Shown here in pieces: positions 24,467-32,387 of a stretch of DNA of 42,721 bases (positions within the stretch are counted from its first letter, which is position 1; every line of letters begins with the position of its first letter). Source of the stretch: Aureispira sp. CCB-QB1 (lineage in GTDB: Bacteria; Bacteroidota; Bacteroidia; Chitinophagales; Saprospiraceae). The notes beneath the pieces are model-generated. The model saw nothing but the letters and a program-made list of their open reading frames with translations. It searched no databases and was not told where the DNA came from. Made by a program: the position numbers and the translations under genes. Location of the stretch: assembly GCA_945870185.1 (NCBI GenBank), contig CAMBRK010000033.1:1-42721 (forward strand). The letters run 5' to 3'.

Positions 24467-25268
24467 TTTTGTATGGTCATGGAATGTAATTCATCTTTAA
24501 ATCAAGACCATTTATGAATAAAGATGTTGAATATAACTACAAGGCGCCGTCTCCTGTGACAGGCTTCCTTTGGATGTGGCTGTTTCTTCTTTTTGTCACT
24601 AAATCTTTTTGTTTTATAGGTTTTACCCAGATTTTTCATTAGAAAATCTATTCCGATCATAATTCACTTCTAATCAGCCACTTCGTTTCGTTTCTTTCAA
24701 TCACCATAACGATGCTATGACTCTTTCAAGAAACTTCCTGATTATTTGTGACTTATGTTCTCACTACGAAGTTCCAATGAAAATCTGGGTATATAATAAT
24801 TGTTTTATACTCACTATATTGTTATCAGACCTCATGTTCATTAAAAAGGCCTTTTATAGCCTGAAATCGTTATTCCAAACTGACCGCCAACCACTTTTGG
24901 TTGATGGATATAGGTATATTACACCTTGTCGCGCCAGCAACAAAGCTAATCAATCATGTCAAGGCTTTCGGAAATTTCCGAAAACATCAAACAATCCCAT
25001 TTTAGGTTCAAAAAAATATTTTATAGTCGGACAAAATATTTCTTTTTACCTTTCAAAAATTTACAACGAGTGAGTATAATTTTTAAAAGCAGCTTTACAA
25101 AAAAAAAATAGAGTTAAGTCTTCATTTAATGTTCTAAGCTGATGCAAATATATATGGTATAACTGAAAACATCAAATTTTTCTTGCATTTTTTTTAGTTT
25201 ATTTTTTGAAAAAAAAAAAAAATTTATATCATTGATAATCAAACTATTAAATTAAAATAATTTTCCTA
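24467..25268. other. about 800 nt without a supported gene
   Basis: The stretch is AT-rich with long A/T runs (25198-25224). It contains a perfect 18-bp palindrome TTTCGGAAATTTCCGAAA at 24966-24983. The open frames here are short, lack family resemblance and have no convincing start. The stretch may be decayed sequence between the cysteine-rich island and the exonuclease gene. Confidence 0.5.
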
Positions 25269-25958
25269 TCACTTCACCATCTGCCCTACCCTACGGATGC
25301 CTTTCCTTTCAAACCGGTCCAAAAGCTTCAGAAATACCAATGCCGTGATCCATGCATCACCATCAGCAGTGTGCCTTGCTTTGGGGAGTACAGAAAATCT
25401 TTGGCAAAGTTTATCAAGCGTGTATTCTTTCCTGTCCAAACTATGCGGGTCGGTAGGATGATCTAACCTCTTGGCCAGAAAAGCCGTATCCAATGTGACA
25501 TTTTTTAGCGGTCCACCACCACATGCACTGGATAATTTATGGATCATATGTATATCAAATGCCACGTGATGACCTACGATGATGTCAGACCCCACAAATT
25601 GATAAAATAATGAAACGGCTTTTTCAGGGGTGATTCCTTGCTCGGCGGTCTTGACCAAACCATGTATCACTGCAGCGCTTTCATCCTGCTCACCTTCATG
25701 ACTGATAACGATCGATAGACTATCTGCTATATCCATAGACTGCTGACAAACCCTTACCGCACCAATGGACAAAATTTTGTCTTTTGCCATGTCCAAACCG
25801 GTAGTCTCCGTGTCAAAAACACAAAAAGATTGATCGTAAATAGGTTTTTGCACATCATGTTTGGTGAATCTATTTAAATATGTGCTGTAAAAATCAGAAT
25901 GATTAATATTCTGTTTATTGGCAAGCCCTAGATGTTGTTTTATGGTATTCCAGATCAT
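25269..25958 (-). CDS. DEDDh 3'-5' exonuclease (DnaQ/Pol III epsilon-like)
   Basis: The product is 229 aa. The exonuclease motifs are ordered: ExoI FDTETTGLD (about residues 48-56, Asp-x-Glu), ExoII VGHHVAFDIHMI (about 128-139) and ExoIII RHTADGDAW (about 195-203, His and Asp). About 45 residues precede the domain. Its start overlaps the end of the cNMP/CBS/DUF294 gene by 4 nt (ATGA), and this pairing with DUF294 proteins is a recurring one beside VC_2705-type symporters. The substrate is unknown and need not be a replication intermediate. It is probably cytosolic. Confidence 0.87.
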   Translation of the reverse strand: MIWNTIKQHLGLANKQNINHSDFYSTYLNRFTKHDVQKPIYDQSFCVFDTETTGLDMAKDKILSIGAVRVCQQSMDIADSLSIVISHEGEQDESAAVIHGLVKTAEQGITPEKAVSLFYQFVGSDIIVGHHVAFDIHMIHKLSSACGGGPLKNVTLDTAFLAKRLDHPTDPHSLDRKEYTLDKLCQRFSVLPKARHTADGDAWITALVFLKLLDRFERKGIRRVGQMVK

Positions 25959-27841
25959 ATCATTCCACCTAGTTGAAATCTGACTTTAATGAGTTTTTGT
26001 AGTTCGTCTATGGGCTGAAATGCATTGCGTAGTTGTAGTCTTTGCATCTTGTCCATGACTTCTGGCTGTATGTATCTTCCGGAGTCACCTGTTTTCAGAC
26101 CATGTATAGTTCTCAGCCGTATCAAAATTTCGTAGGCATCGGCTGCCATCAGCAGAAGTTCTGCATTGTTGGGTTCAGCTTCTGCCAATGCAAGGTATCT
26201 TTTGGACGTATTGTTGATGCCAGAGATACGATGGGCGAGTATCAGTAGTCTGGCGGCATCTACCAGTGGCATCATGGCCCGCAGCTTGATATCAAAACTA
26301 TCTTTGTGCTCCCCATTTTTTTCTACGATGAAGTTTCTAAAAAAGGATAAAGGTGGTGGGTTTTCGAGTGCATTTTTGGCCATAAGGTGCAAAAACACAT
26401 CTTGTTTGTCGAGTAAAGAGAAAATATGTTGAGTCAGGTTTTGAGCTAATGAATGATCCCCATATACAGGTCTGTAATCAAAAAAAATAGTACACATCAT
26501 GATCTCTTTTTCACCTGGACTGTGTACCCATTTCGTAAAAGTATTTTGCCAATCTTCCACACTTTGGCACCATGATGGATTGGAAGCCATCATATCAGCG
26601 GGACAGTATTCATAACCTATTTCGTGTAGCATGGCCGTTACTTTTTGGGCCAACAGCAAACAATCTTCTTTAATGTTTGAATTATTTGGATCATCCTGAT
26701 ACACGAGCGCATTGTCCTGATCTGTCCGGAGCAATTGTTCTCCTCTACCTTCACTGCCCAATGCCAACCAGCAGTATTTGATTTGTTGGTATTTTGCAGC
26801 TCCAAGCTCTTGCTCAGCTATTCGAATGCAGCGCTGTATAATTTCATCGTTTATTTCAGATACAATCTGTGTAACAAAAGAAACAGATACTTCTTGTTCC
26901 ATATATTTCTTAATGAGATGCTCTGTTTTATCCCTGATCGCCTTAAGTTGAGTTGCGATGATACATTTTCTGATTTCTTTGATTAGAATGGCAGGGTTAT
27001 CCGCTTGCTGGACCACCAAGTCGTGCTCAGAAATAACGCCCAAAAGTTGCGTATGTGGCGTTCCGTCAACGGTCACAGCTAAGTGATTTATCTTATTTTT
27101 GAGCATTATGATCTGTAATTCTGCCAAAGTCAATCCACTGGGTATACATATCACAGGAGATGACATGATACGGGTCACCAGTTCCTTTTTCCGAATATTC
27201 CCGGCCACTACTTTGATTCTGAGATCTTTGTCGGTGATGATGCCTAAAGGTTCTTGATCGTCGTCGCAAATAATGATGGAGCCAATTTGATGTCTTGCCA
27301 TCAGCATAGCAGCTTCCTGAATGGTTTGATTCACCTTACAAAATACAGGAGACCTATCGGTATCTATCGTGATAATTTCAGAAAACAAACCTGAAGAGAT
27401 CTGACTATTTTGTTTTTTGTAAAACATATTGCCATTTCCTACTGCAAAGTTGGAAGCCAAAAAAGAAAGTACTTTGGGATATTTATCCAGATAAGGCAAA
27501 AAAGAGTCGGTCTTTATGGCATAGAGAATAGACTCTTCGCCTGTCTTTGCTGTCAGCAGATATGGAGCATGCACAAGTAATGGTCTGATACCAAAGACAT
27601 CACCTTCATCACATTGGTCTACCATAGATCCGTCTTCCTGATGCAGATAGATTGCTCCTTCATTGACAATATAAAACAAAGGTGGCGGCATATCACCTAT
27701 CCTAAATAAAACCGTATCTGCAGGCAGATATTTTACTATAACAGTACTGGCTATCTCCATGACTACGTCTTTGGGCAGCAAAGTAAAGGGTGGATATTCC
27801 TTGATGAAGTCAAATACCCGATGGATGATTTCATTTTTCAT
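25955..27841 (-). CDS. cNMP-binding/CBS/DUF294 putative nucleotidyltransferase
   Basis: The product is 628 aa with domains in order. A cyclic-nucleotide-binding-like beta-roll is at about residues 25-130. A CBS pair follows at about 160-280 (VNQTIQEAAMLMARHQIGS..., then VTRIMSSPVICIPSG). A DUF294 nucleotidyltransferase-like domain has LGSEGRGEQ then TDQDNALVY (about 355-380), the GS-x-GR-x-E and DxD features of the Pol-beta/GlnD superfamily. A DUF294 C-terminal helical region (about 480-620) completes it. No receiver or DNA-binding domain is present. The likely role is signalling: sensing adenine nucleotides and perhaps modifying a partner. It is divergent from the porin/symporter operon and coupled to the exonuclease. 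Confidence 0.88.
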   Translation of the reverse strand: MKNEIIHRVFDFIKEYPPFTLLPKDVVMEIASTVIVKYLPADTVLFRIGDMPPPLFYIVNEGAIYLHQEDGSMVDQCDEGDVFGIRPLLVHAPYLLTAKTGEESILYAIKTDSFLPYLDKYPKVLSFLASNFAVGNGNMFYKKQNSQISSGLFSEIITIDTDRSPVFCKVNQTIQEAAMLMARHQIGSIIICDDDQEPLGIITDKDLRIKVVAGNIRKKELVTRIMSSPVICIPSGLTLAELQIIMLKNKINHLAVTVDGTPHTQLLGVISEHDLVVQQADNPAILIKEIRKCIIATQLKAIRDKTEHLIKKYMEQEVSVSFVTQIVSEINDEIIQRCIRIAEQELGAAKYQQIKYCWLALGSEGRGEQLLRTDQDNALVYQDDPNNSNIKEDCLLLAQKVTAMLHEIGYEYCPADMMASNPSWCQSVEDWQNTFTKWVHSPGEKEIMMCTIFFDYRPVYGDHSLAQNLTQHIFSLLDKQDVFLHLMAKNALENPPPLSFFRNFIVEKNGEHKDSFDIKLRAMMPLVDAARLLILAHRISGINNTSKRYLALAEAEPNNAELLLMAADAYEILIRLRTIHGLKTGDSGRYIQPEVMDKMQRLQLRNAFQPIDELQKLIKVRFQLGGMI

Positions 27842-28237
27842 ATCATGGATGTGGATATGTAATATAAAAAATAATTAAAAACATAATTATTAAGGTCATA
27901 AAGTTATATAAAAAACAAGACTCAAAGAGATATATCTTTATAAAAGTGACTAAAATCATTTTAATATATTGAAACATTAGGCCTAATATTCAAAATTTAT
28001 GATTCGTCAATAAATCTCATTTATCAAATCACCCATACAAAAAACTAAATAAAGCAAAATAATATTTTTCAAAATCAAATAATAAAGGGTAAATATTTTA
28101 TTATAAAAATTTTATTTAAAAAACTTTAAAAATAATTACCATCATATCTACATATCTATATATGTTTGCGTCAGTATAATAACATGTAGTTTTTGTACCT
28201 TTAAAAATGTCTTTAATCCTTAAAGCGAGTTTACAAA
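27842..28237. promoter_or_regulatory. divergent regulatory region with a 12-bp palindrome
   Basis: This AT-rich spacer (396 nt) lies between the DUF294/exonuclease operon and the porin/symporter operon. A perfect palindrome ATTAGGCCTAAT at 27976-27987 is flanked by TTGAA and TTCAA half-sites, giving an almost symmetrical 24-nt site. A weak promoter-like TACCTTTA at 28197-28204 precedes the porin start at 28238. It is a candidate operator controlling both directions; the regulator is unknown. Confidence 0.4.
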
Positions 28238-29638
28238 ATGAAAAACAGGAATTTAATTTTTTTGATCTCAGTTTTGCTTTGGGCAACTTGCAAAATTACC
28301 TATGCTCAGGAAGCCCCTGCTGAAGACCACACCTACAAACCACTGACATTGAAGCTCAATAATACAGGATCTAAGTACGTCAGATTTATCATGTGGCATC
28401 AGTTTTGGGTGACCGCTACGCAGAACAATCCGGGGACAAGAGATGTCAATAACCAGCTCATAGACGGTACCAACGGTACCAATCCATGGTCCACTGATAT
28501 TGCATTGCGCAGGTCTAGATTTTTGGCCTATGCACAAGTGTCTCCAAGAGTCATGATATTGACCCATTGGGGTATCAATAATCAGTCCTTTATCAATGGT
28601 GCTACAGTTCCTAACAATCCAAGCCCGACATCAACGGCAAGCAATCAAGGCAAAAAACCACAATTATTTCTACATGATGCCTGGACTGAATTTAGAGTGG
28701 TATCACAAAAATTATACGTCGGTGTAGGTTTGCACTATTGGAATGGTGTAAGTAGATTGGGTAGTCATTCCACCCTAAACTTTATGACTTTGGATGCTCC
28801 TATATTTAACTGGCACAATATAGAAGCTACAGATCAGTTTGCCCGACAATTTGGTATCTACGCCAAAGGTCAGTTGGGCAAATTGGATTATCGCATAGCT
28901 TTAAATAAGCCATTTGTCAATGGCACTGCGCCAGCCTTGGTGCAAAAAAATGGTGTAGCTGTCAATTCATTTACTGAAAAATATGCTACTACGGGATACT
29001 TAAACTGGATGTTTTGGGATAAAGAGTTCAATGTCTTACCTTTTTACGTAGGGTCTTACTTAGGAGCTAAAAAAGCACTGAATATCGGTGCTGGATGGTA
29101 TCACCAAAATGGTGGCTCATTATACAAAACAGCTACTGACTCAACTTCTCAGGCACATACAGCTATAGGGGCAGATATATTTCTCGATTTGCCTATCAAT
29201 AAAGAAAAAGGAACGGCGGTTTCTGTATTGGCAACTTTGTACTATTTGGATTATGGTAAAAACTATCTTAGGAACATAGGGATACTCAATGAACACACAA
29301 CGCCGCCTCCTACAGCTACAAGTTTTGCTGGTGGTGGCAATGCACAACCCACTATAGGTACAGGCACAATTGGTTACATACAAGCTGGATATGCGCTACC
29401 GAAGCTTAAAAATGGTACATCTTTCATGCCCTATGCCACGGCTACTTACAAAGATTTCGAAAGACTCAGAGATCCAAGTTTTCAATGGGGTTTGGGTATG
29501 AATTATTTTGTGACGGGTCACAATGCCAAAATCACTCTGGAATATCAGACTCGTCCTGTTTATAAAGTCGAAGGAACTGATATCGTAAAGGATGGAAGCC
29601 GTGGACAGTTTATATTGCAAACACACGTATTTTTATAA
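28238..29638 (+). CDS. outer-membrane porin-like beta-barrel protein
   Basis: The product is 466 aa. A signal peptide ends near TYAQ (residue 24). The body consists of alternating amphipathic strands such as KYVRFIMWHQFWVTATQN, KLYVGVGLHYWNGVSRLG and FNVLPFYVGSYLGAKKALN, and the protein ends in FILQTHVFL, consistent with an outer-membrane barrel. It resembles Bacteroidota porins that accompany DUF4212/sodium symporter operons. The DUF4212 gene follows after 37 nt and the symporter after another 39 nt, so it probably provides outer-membrane entry for the transported carboxylate (inference). Confidence 0.78.
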   Translation: MKNRNLIFLISVLLWATCKITYAQEAPAEDHTYKPLTLKLNNTGSKYVRFIMWHQFWVTATQNNPGTRDVNNQLIDGTNGTNPWSTDIALRRSRFLAYAQVSPRVMILTHWGINNQSFINGATVPNNPSPTSTASNQGKKPQLFLHDAWTEFRVVSQKLYVGVGLHYWNGVSRLGSHSTLNFMTLDAPIFNWHNIEATDQFARQFGIYAKGQLGKLDYRIALNKPFVNGTAPALVQKNGVAVNSFTEKYATTGYLNWMFWDKEFNVLPFYVGSYLGAKKALNIGAGWYHQNGGSLYKTATDSTSQAHTAIGADIFLDLPINKEKGTAVSVLATLYYLDYGKNYLRNIGILNEHTTPPPTATSFAGGGNAQPTIGTGTIGYIQAGYALPKLKNGTSFMPYATATYKDFERLRDPSFQWGLGMNYFVTGHNAKITLEYQTRPVYKVEGTDIVKDGSRGQFILQTHVFL

Positions 29639-29675
29639 ATATTATTAAATCACTTTCACACCAAATCATTAAATT

Positions 29676-29933
29676 ATGTCCAATAAAAATCTCCAAGATT
29701 ACTGGAATCGTAATCTTACCTACCTTGTGGTACTACTTAGTATCTGGTTTCTTTGCTCATACGGAGCAGGCATCCTTTTTAAAGATTCACTTGATGAAAT
29801 TAGAGTAGGCGGATATAAACTGGGATTCTGGTTTGCTCAGCAAGGATCGATGTACATCTTTTGCATCCTGATATTTGTGTACGTTTGGCTTATGAATAAG
29901 CTTGACAAAGAATATGATGTAGACGAAAAATAA
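29676..29933 (+). CDS. DUF4212 symporter small subunit
   Basis: The product is 85 aa with two membrane helices (about residues 15-33 and 50-74). The family signatures YWNRNLTYLVVLLSIWF and GYKLGFWFAQQGSMYIF are clear. DUF4212 proteins are small partners of VC_2705-type sodium:solute symporters, and the symporter gene begins 39 nt downstream. The full protein is present. Confidence 0.92.
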   Translation: MSNKNLQDYWNRNLTYLVVLLSIWFLCSYGAGILFKDSLDEIRVGGYKLGFWFAQQGSMYIFCILIFVYVWLMNKLDKEYDVDEK

Positions 29934-29972
29934 TTATAAAACAATTCACTAAACCATTAAAAATTTAAAATC

Positions 29973-31685
29973 ATGGACGTTAAAATGTGGACCTACATCA
30001 TCGTAGGCATAACTTTTGCACTATATATCGGTATTGCTATCTGGACAAGAGCTGGATCTACTAAGGAGTTTTATGTAGCAGGTGGCGGCGTATCTCCTCT
30101 CGCCAATGGTATGGCTACGGCAGCAGACTGGATGTCCGCAGCATCATTTATTTCTATGGCAGGTATTATATCCTTTGCAGGTTATGATGGTGCCGTATAT
30201 CTTATGGGCTGGACGGGTGGCTATGTGCTTTTAGCATTACTGCTGGCACCTTATCTCCGTAAGTTTGGTAAGTTTACCGTACCTGACTTTATCGGTGATA
30301 GATATTATTCCAATACAGCTCGTACAGTTGCTGTCATTTGTGCCTTGATCGTTTCATTTACCTATGTGGCTGGCCAAATGCGGGGCGTAGGCGTAGTATT
30401 TTCAAGATTTCTCGAAGTAAGTATAGAAATGGGTGTAGTGATAGGTATGATCATCGTATTGTTTTATGCTGTATTGGGTGGTATGAAAGGGATCACTTAT
30501 ACACAGGTAGCACAATATTGTGTTTTGATATTTGCATACATGGTGCCTGCTATTTTTATCTCCTTAGCGTTAACTGGTAATGCTATCCCACAGCTAGGTT
30601 TTGGTGCAAAGCTCACAGATGGATCAGGAATGTATCTACTCGATAAGTTAGATGGGCTCAATCAGGAGCTAGGATTCGCAGCATATACTGACGGAACAAA
30701 AACTACTATGGATGTATTTGCTATCACTTTTGCATTGATGGTAGGAACTGCGGGACTTCCACACGTTATTGTAAGATTTTTTACGGTACCAAAAGTGAAG
30801 GATGCGCGCCAATCTGCAGGATATGCATTATTATTCATCGCAATATTATATACTACAGCACCTGCAGTAGCAGCCTTTGCCAGAACTAATATGATCAATA
30901 CGGTAAGTAATAAAGAATACAGCAGCATGCCGGAATGGTTTAAAAAGTGGGAAACTACTAAATTGATCAAGTTTGAAGATAAAAATGGTGACGGCAAAAT
31001 CCAGTATGTCAAAGATAAGGAAAAGAACGAGCTAACCGTAGATAACGATATCATGGTACTGGCCAATCCTGAGATAGCAGGCCTCCCTAACTGGGTGATC
31101 GCCCTTGTGGCAGCAGGTGGTTTGGCAGCGGCGCTATCTACTGCCGCTGGTTTACTTTTAGTAATTTCTACTTCTATTTCTCATGATTTATTGAAAAAAC
31201 AATTGAACCCAAATATTTCTGAAAAAAATGAATTAATAGCAGCAAGATTATCAGCAGCAGCAGCAGTGATTGTAGCGGGCTATTTTGGTATCAATCCTCC
31301 AGGCTTCGTAGCAGCAGTAGTTGCATTAGCATTTGGACTAGCAGCCGCCTCCTTCTTCCCCGCCATCATCATGGGCATCTTTTATAAGCGGATGAACATG
31401 CAGGGGGCTGTGGCAGGTATGATAGTCGGTATCACTTTGATGATATTCTACATGTTGAAATTCAAATTTGGTATCTTCGATGGTGGCAAAGATGCTATCG
31501 ATGGACTTAAGAGTGCGTGGTGGTTTGGCATTTCGCCTGAAGGGTTTGGAACGATAGCCATGTTGGCCAATTTTATAGTATCCATCATAGTAAGTTCTAT
31601 GACTCCTCCTCCGCCAGCACATGTACAACAGATCGTAGAAGACATCAGAATCCCGAGAGGCGCCGGAGCAGCACATGCACATTAA
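29973..31685 (+). CDS. sodium:solute symporter, VC_2705 type (acetate/carboxylate-like)
   Basis: The product is 570 aa with about 13 membrane helices (SSF/SLC5 fold). The conserved start EFYVAGGGVSPLANGMATAADWMSAASF (written here only as the family landmark, about residues 30-57) is the sodium-site region of acetate-type symporters. Also visible are the segment YVAGQMRGVG and a hydrophilic, Asp-rich loop about residues 310-360 (KFEDKNGDGKIQYVKDKEK), which resembles an EF-hand and is characteristic of this subfamily. The likely substrate is acetate or another short carboxylate, supported by acetyl-CoA synthetase downstream. A terminator at 31787-31822 ends the porin-DUF4212-symporter operon. 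Confidence 0.88.
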   Translation: MDVKMWTYIIVGITFALYIGIAIWTRAGSTKEFYVAGGGVSPLANGMATAADWMSAASFISMAGIISFAGYDGAVYLMGWTGGYVLLALLLAPYLRKFGKFTVPDFIGDRYYSNTARTVAVICALIVSFTYVAGQMRGVGVVFSRFLEVSIEMGVVIGMIIVLFYAVLGGMKGITYTQVAQYCVLIFAYMVPAIFISLALTGNAIPQLGFGAKLTDGSGMYLLDKLDGLNQELGFAAYTDGTKTTMDVFAITFALMVGTAGLPHVIVRFFTVPKVKDARQSAGYALLFIAILYTTAPAVAAFARTNMINTVSNKEYSSMPEWFKKWETTKLIKFEDKNGDGKIQYVKDKEKNELTVDNDIMVLANPEIAGLPNWVIALVAAGGLAAALSTAAGLLLVISTSISHDLLKKQLNPNISEKNELIAARLSAAAAVIVAGYFGINPPGFVAAVVALAFGLAAASFFPAIIMGIFYKRMNMQGAVAGMIVGITLMIFYMLKFKFGIFDGGKDAIDGLKSAWWFGISPEGFGTIAMLANFIVSIIVSSMTPPPPAHVQQIVEDIRIPRGAGAAHAH

Positions 31686-31705
31686 GATTTGTTAATTTTC
31701 ATATT

Positions 31706-31767
31706 CGACCGGGACCAATTTCCATTTATATTGTTTTGATTGTTTTCCCCCAGGATAGTTCCGGTCG
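31706..31767 (+). other. long stem-loop in the 3' region of the symporter operon
   Basis: CGACCGGGAC (31706-31715) pairs with GTTCCGGTCG (31758-31767), a 10-bp stem with one G-U pair and a 42-nt loop. It lies between the symporter stop and the terminator, so the mRNA would carry it in its 3' untranslated region. A role in stability or as a 3'-derived RNA is speculative. Confidence 0.45.
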
Positions 31768-31786
31768 CTTATTTACAGAACTCAAG

Positions 31787-31822
31787 AATAGTTGTCAGAT
31801 CATTTTCTGGCGACTATTTTTT
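31787..31822 (+). terminator. intrinsic terminator of the porin-symporter operon
   Basis: A 13-bp stem, AATAGTTGTCAGA (31787-31799) with TCTGGCGACTATT (31806-31818), contains two G-U pairs and a 6-nt loop, and is followed by a run of T. It separates the transport operon from the sensor operon. Confidence 0.75.
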
Positions 31823-31840
31823 ATTCATATAATTTTTTTA

Positions 31841-31848
31841 TATTTTTG
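31841..31848 (+). promoter_or_regulatory. candidate -7 box for the sensor-kinase operon
   Basis: TATTTTTG fits TAnnTTTG and follows the terminator directly. The leader to the ATG at 31966 is about 110 nt. No -33 TTTG is evident. Confidence 0.35.
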
Positions 31849-31965
31849 CATTCATAATCTCATTTAACCTATACATTTATTCCTTTAAATCTTATCATTA
31901 TAATGAAGAATTCACGCTCACAATTCAACAGATTAATCAAATTCACAAATCAGCAATTTTAAAAC

Positions 31966-32184
31966 ATGAACCCAACGCTTTCAAATATTTTTATAGTCGC
32001 TTATGCCGCTTTGACCCTTATAGGTCGAATTATCTTGGAGCCACAATTGCAAGGACAATATCTCATCTCGATAGGAATGGGTGCTTTTGCTTTACTATTT
32101 TTATGGGCACTCATCCGAAGTGGATTCATCAGACCCACGCTCATGGGTTTGGATCGATATGGGCGGAAGGATACTAATTCTTAA
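31966..32184 (+). CDS. small two-helix membrane protein of unknown family
   Basis: The product is 72 aa with two hydrophobic segments (about residues 6-24 and 33-52) and a basic C-terminus (LMGLDRYGRKDTNS). I do not recognise the family. It is followed after 11 nt by another tiny membrane protein and then the transporter-type sensor kinase, so it is probably a partner or regulator of that complex. Confidence 0.6.
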   Translation: MNPTLSNIFIVAYAALTLIGRIILEPQLQGQYLISIGMGAFALLFLWALIRSGFIRPTLMGLDRYGRKDTNS

Positions 32185-32195
32185 CACCAATCACC

Positions 32196-32387
32196 ATGCT
32201 TCAAAAAAGAAGAGAATCCAGATGGGCCCTATTTATCATTGGGTTAGTATTGATCAACTTTCCCTTACTATCTGTCTTTAATAAAAATGAATTCATCTTT
32301 GGTGTACCCTTGACTTATTTTTATTTATTTTCACTTTGGATGAGTATGATTATTTTTACTTACATCATGACCTTAAAACAAAAATAA
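32196..32387 (+). CDS. DUF3311-like small membrane protein
   Basis: The product is 63 aa with two membrane helices. The second half has FGVPLTYFYLFSLWMSMIIF, which fits the pattern of DUF3311 small subunits (FG-x-P-x-x-Y near a second helix) that accompany SSF symporters. Its stop overlaps the sensor-kinase start by one base (TAATG), indicating translational coupling. By analogy with DUF4212 and its symporter, it may pair with the SSF domain of the kinase. Confidence 0.6.
   Translation: MLQKRRESRWALFIIGLVLINFPLLSVFNKNEFIFGVPLTYFYLFSLWMSMIIFTYIMTLKQK

Noticed and set aside
24502-24660. 52-aa minus-strand frame with a strongly basic middle (runs of Lys and Arg)
   Set aside because: It has no recognisable family, no ribosome binding site and no promoter box, and it lies in low-complexity AT-rich DNA. 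It is worth a homology search but not supported as a gene.
24717-25073. 118-aa plus-strand open frame in the gene-free stretch
   Set aside because: The composition is unlike a real protein here, there is no family resemblance, and the start is not preceded by a promoter or RBS. It includes the 18-bp palindrome in its frame.
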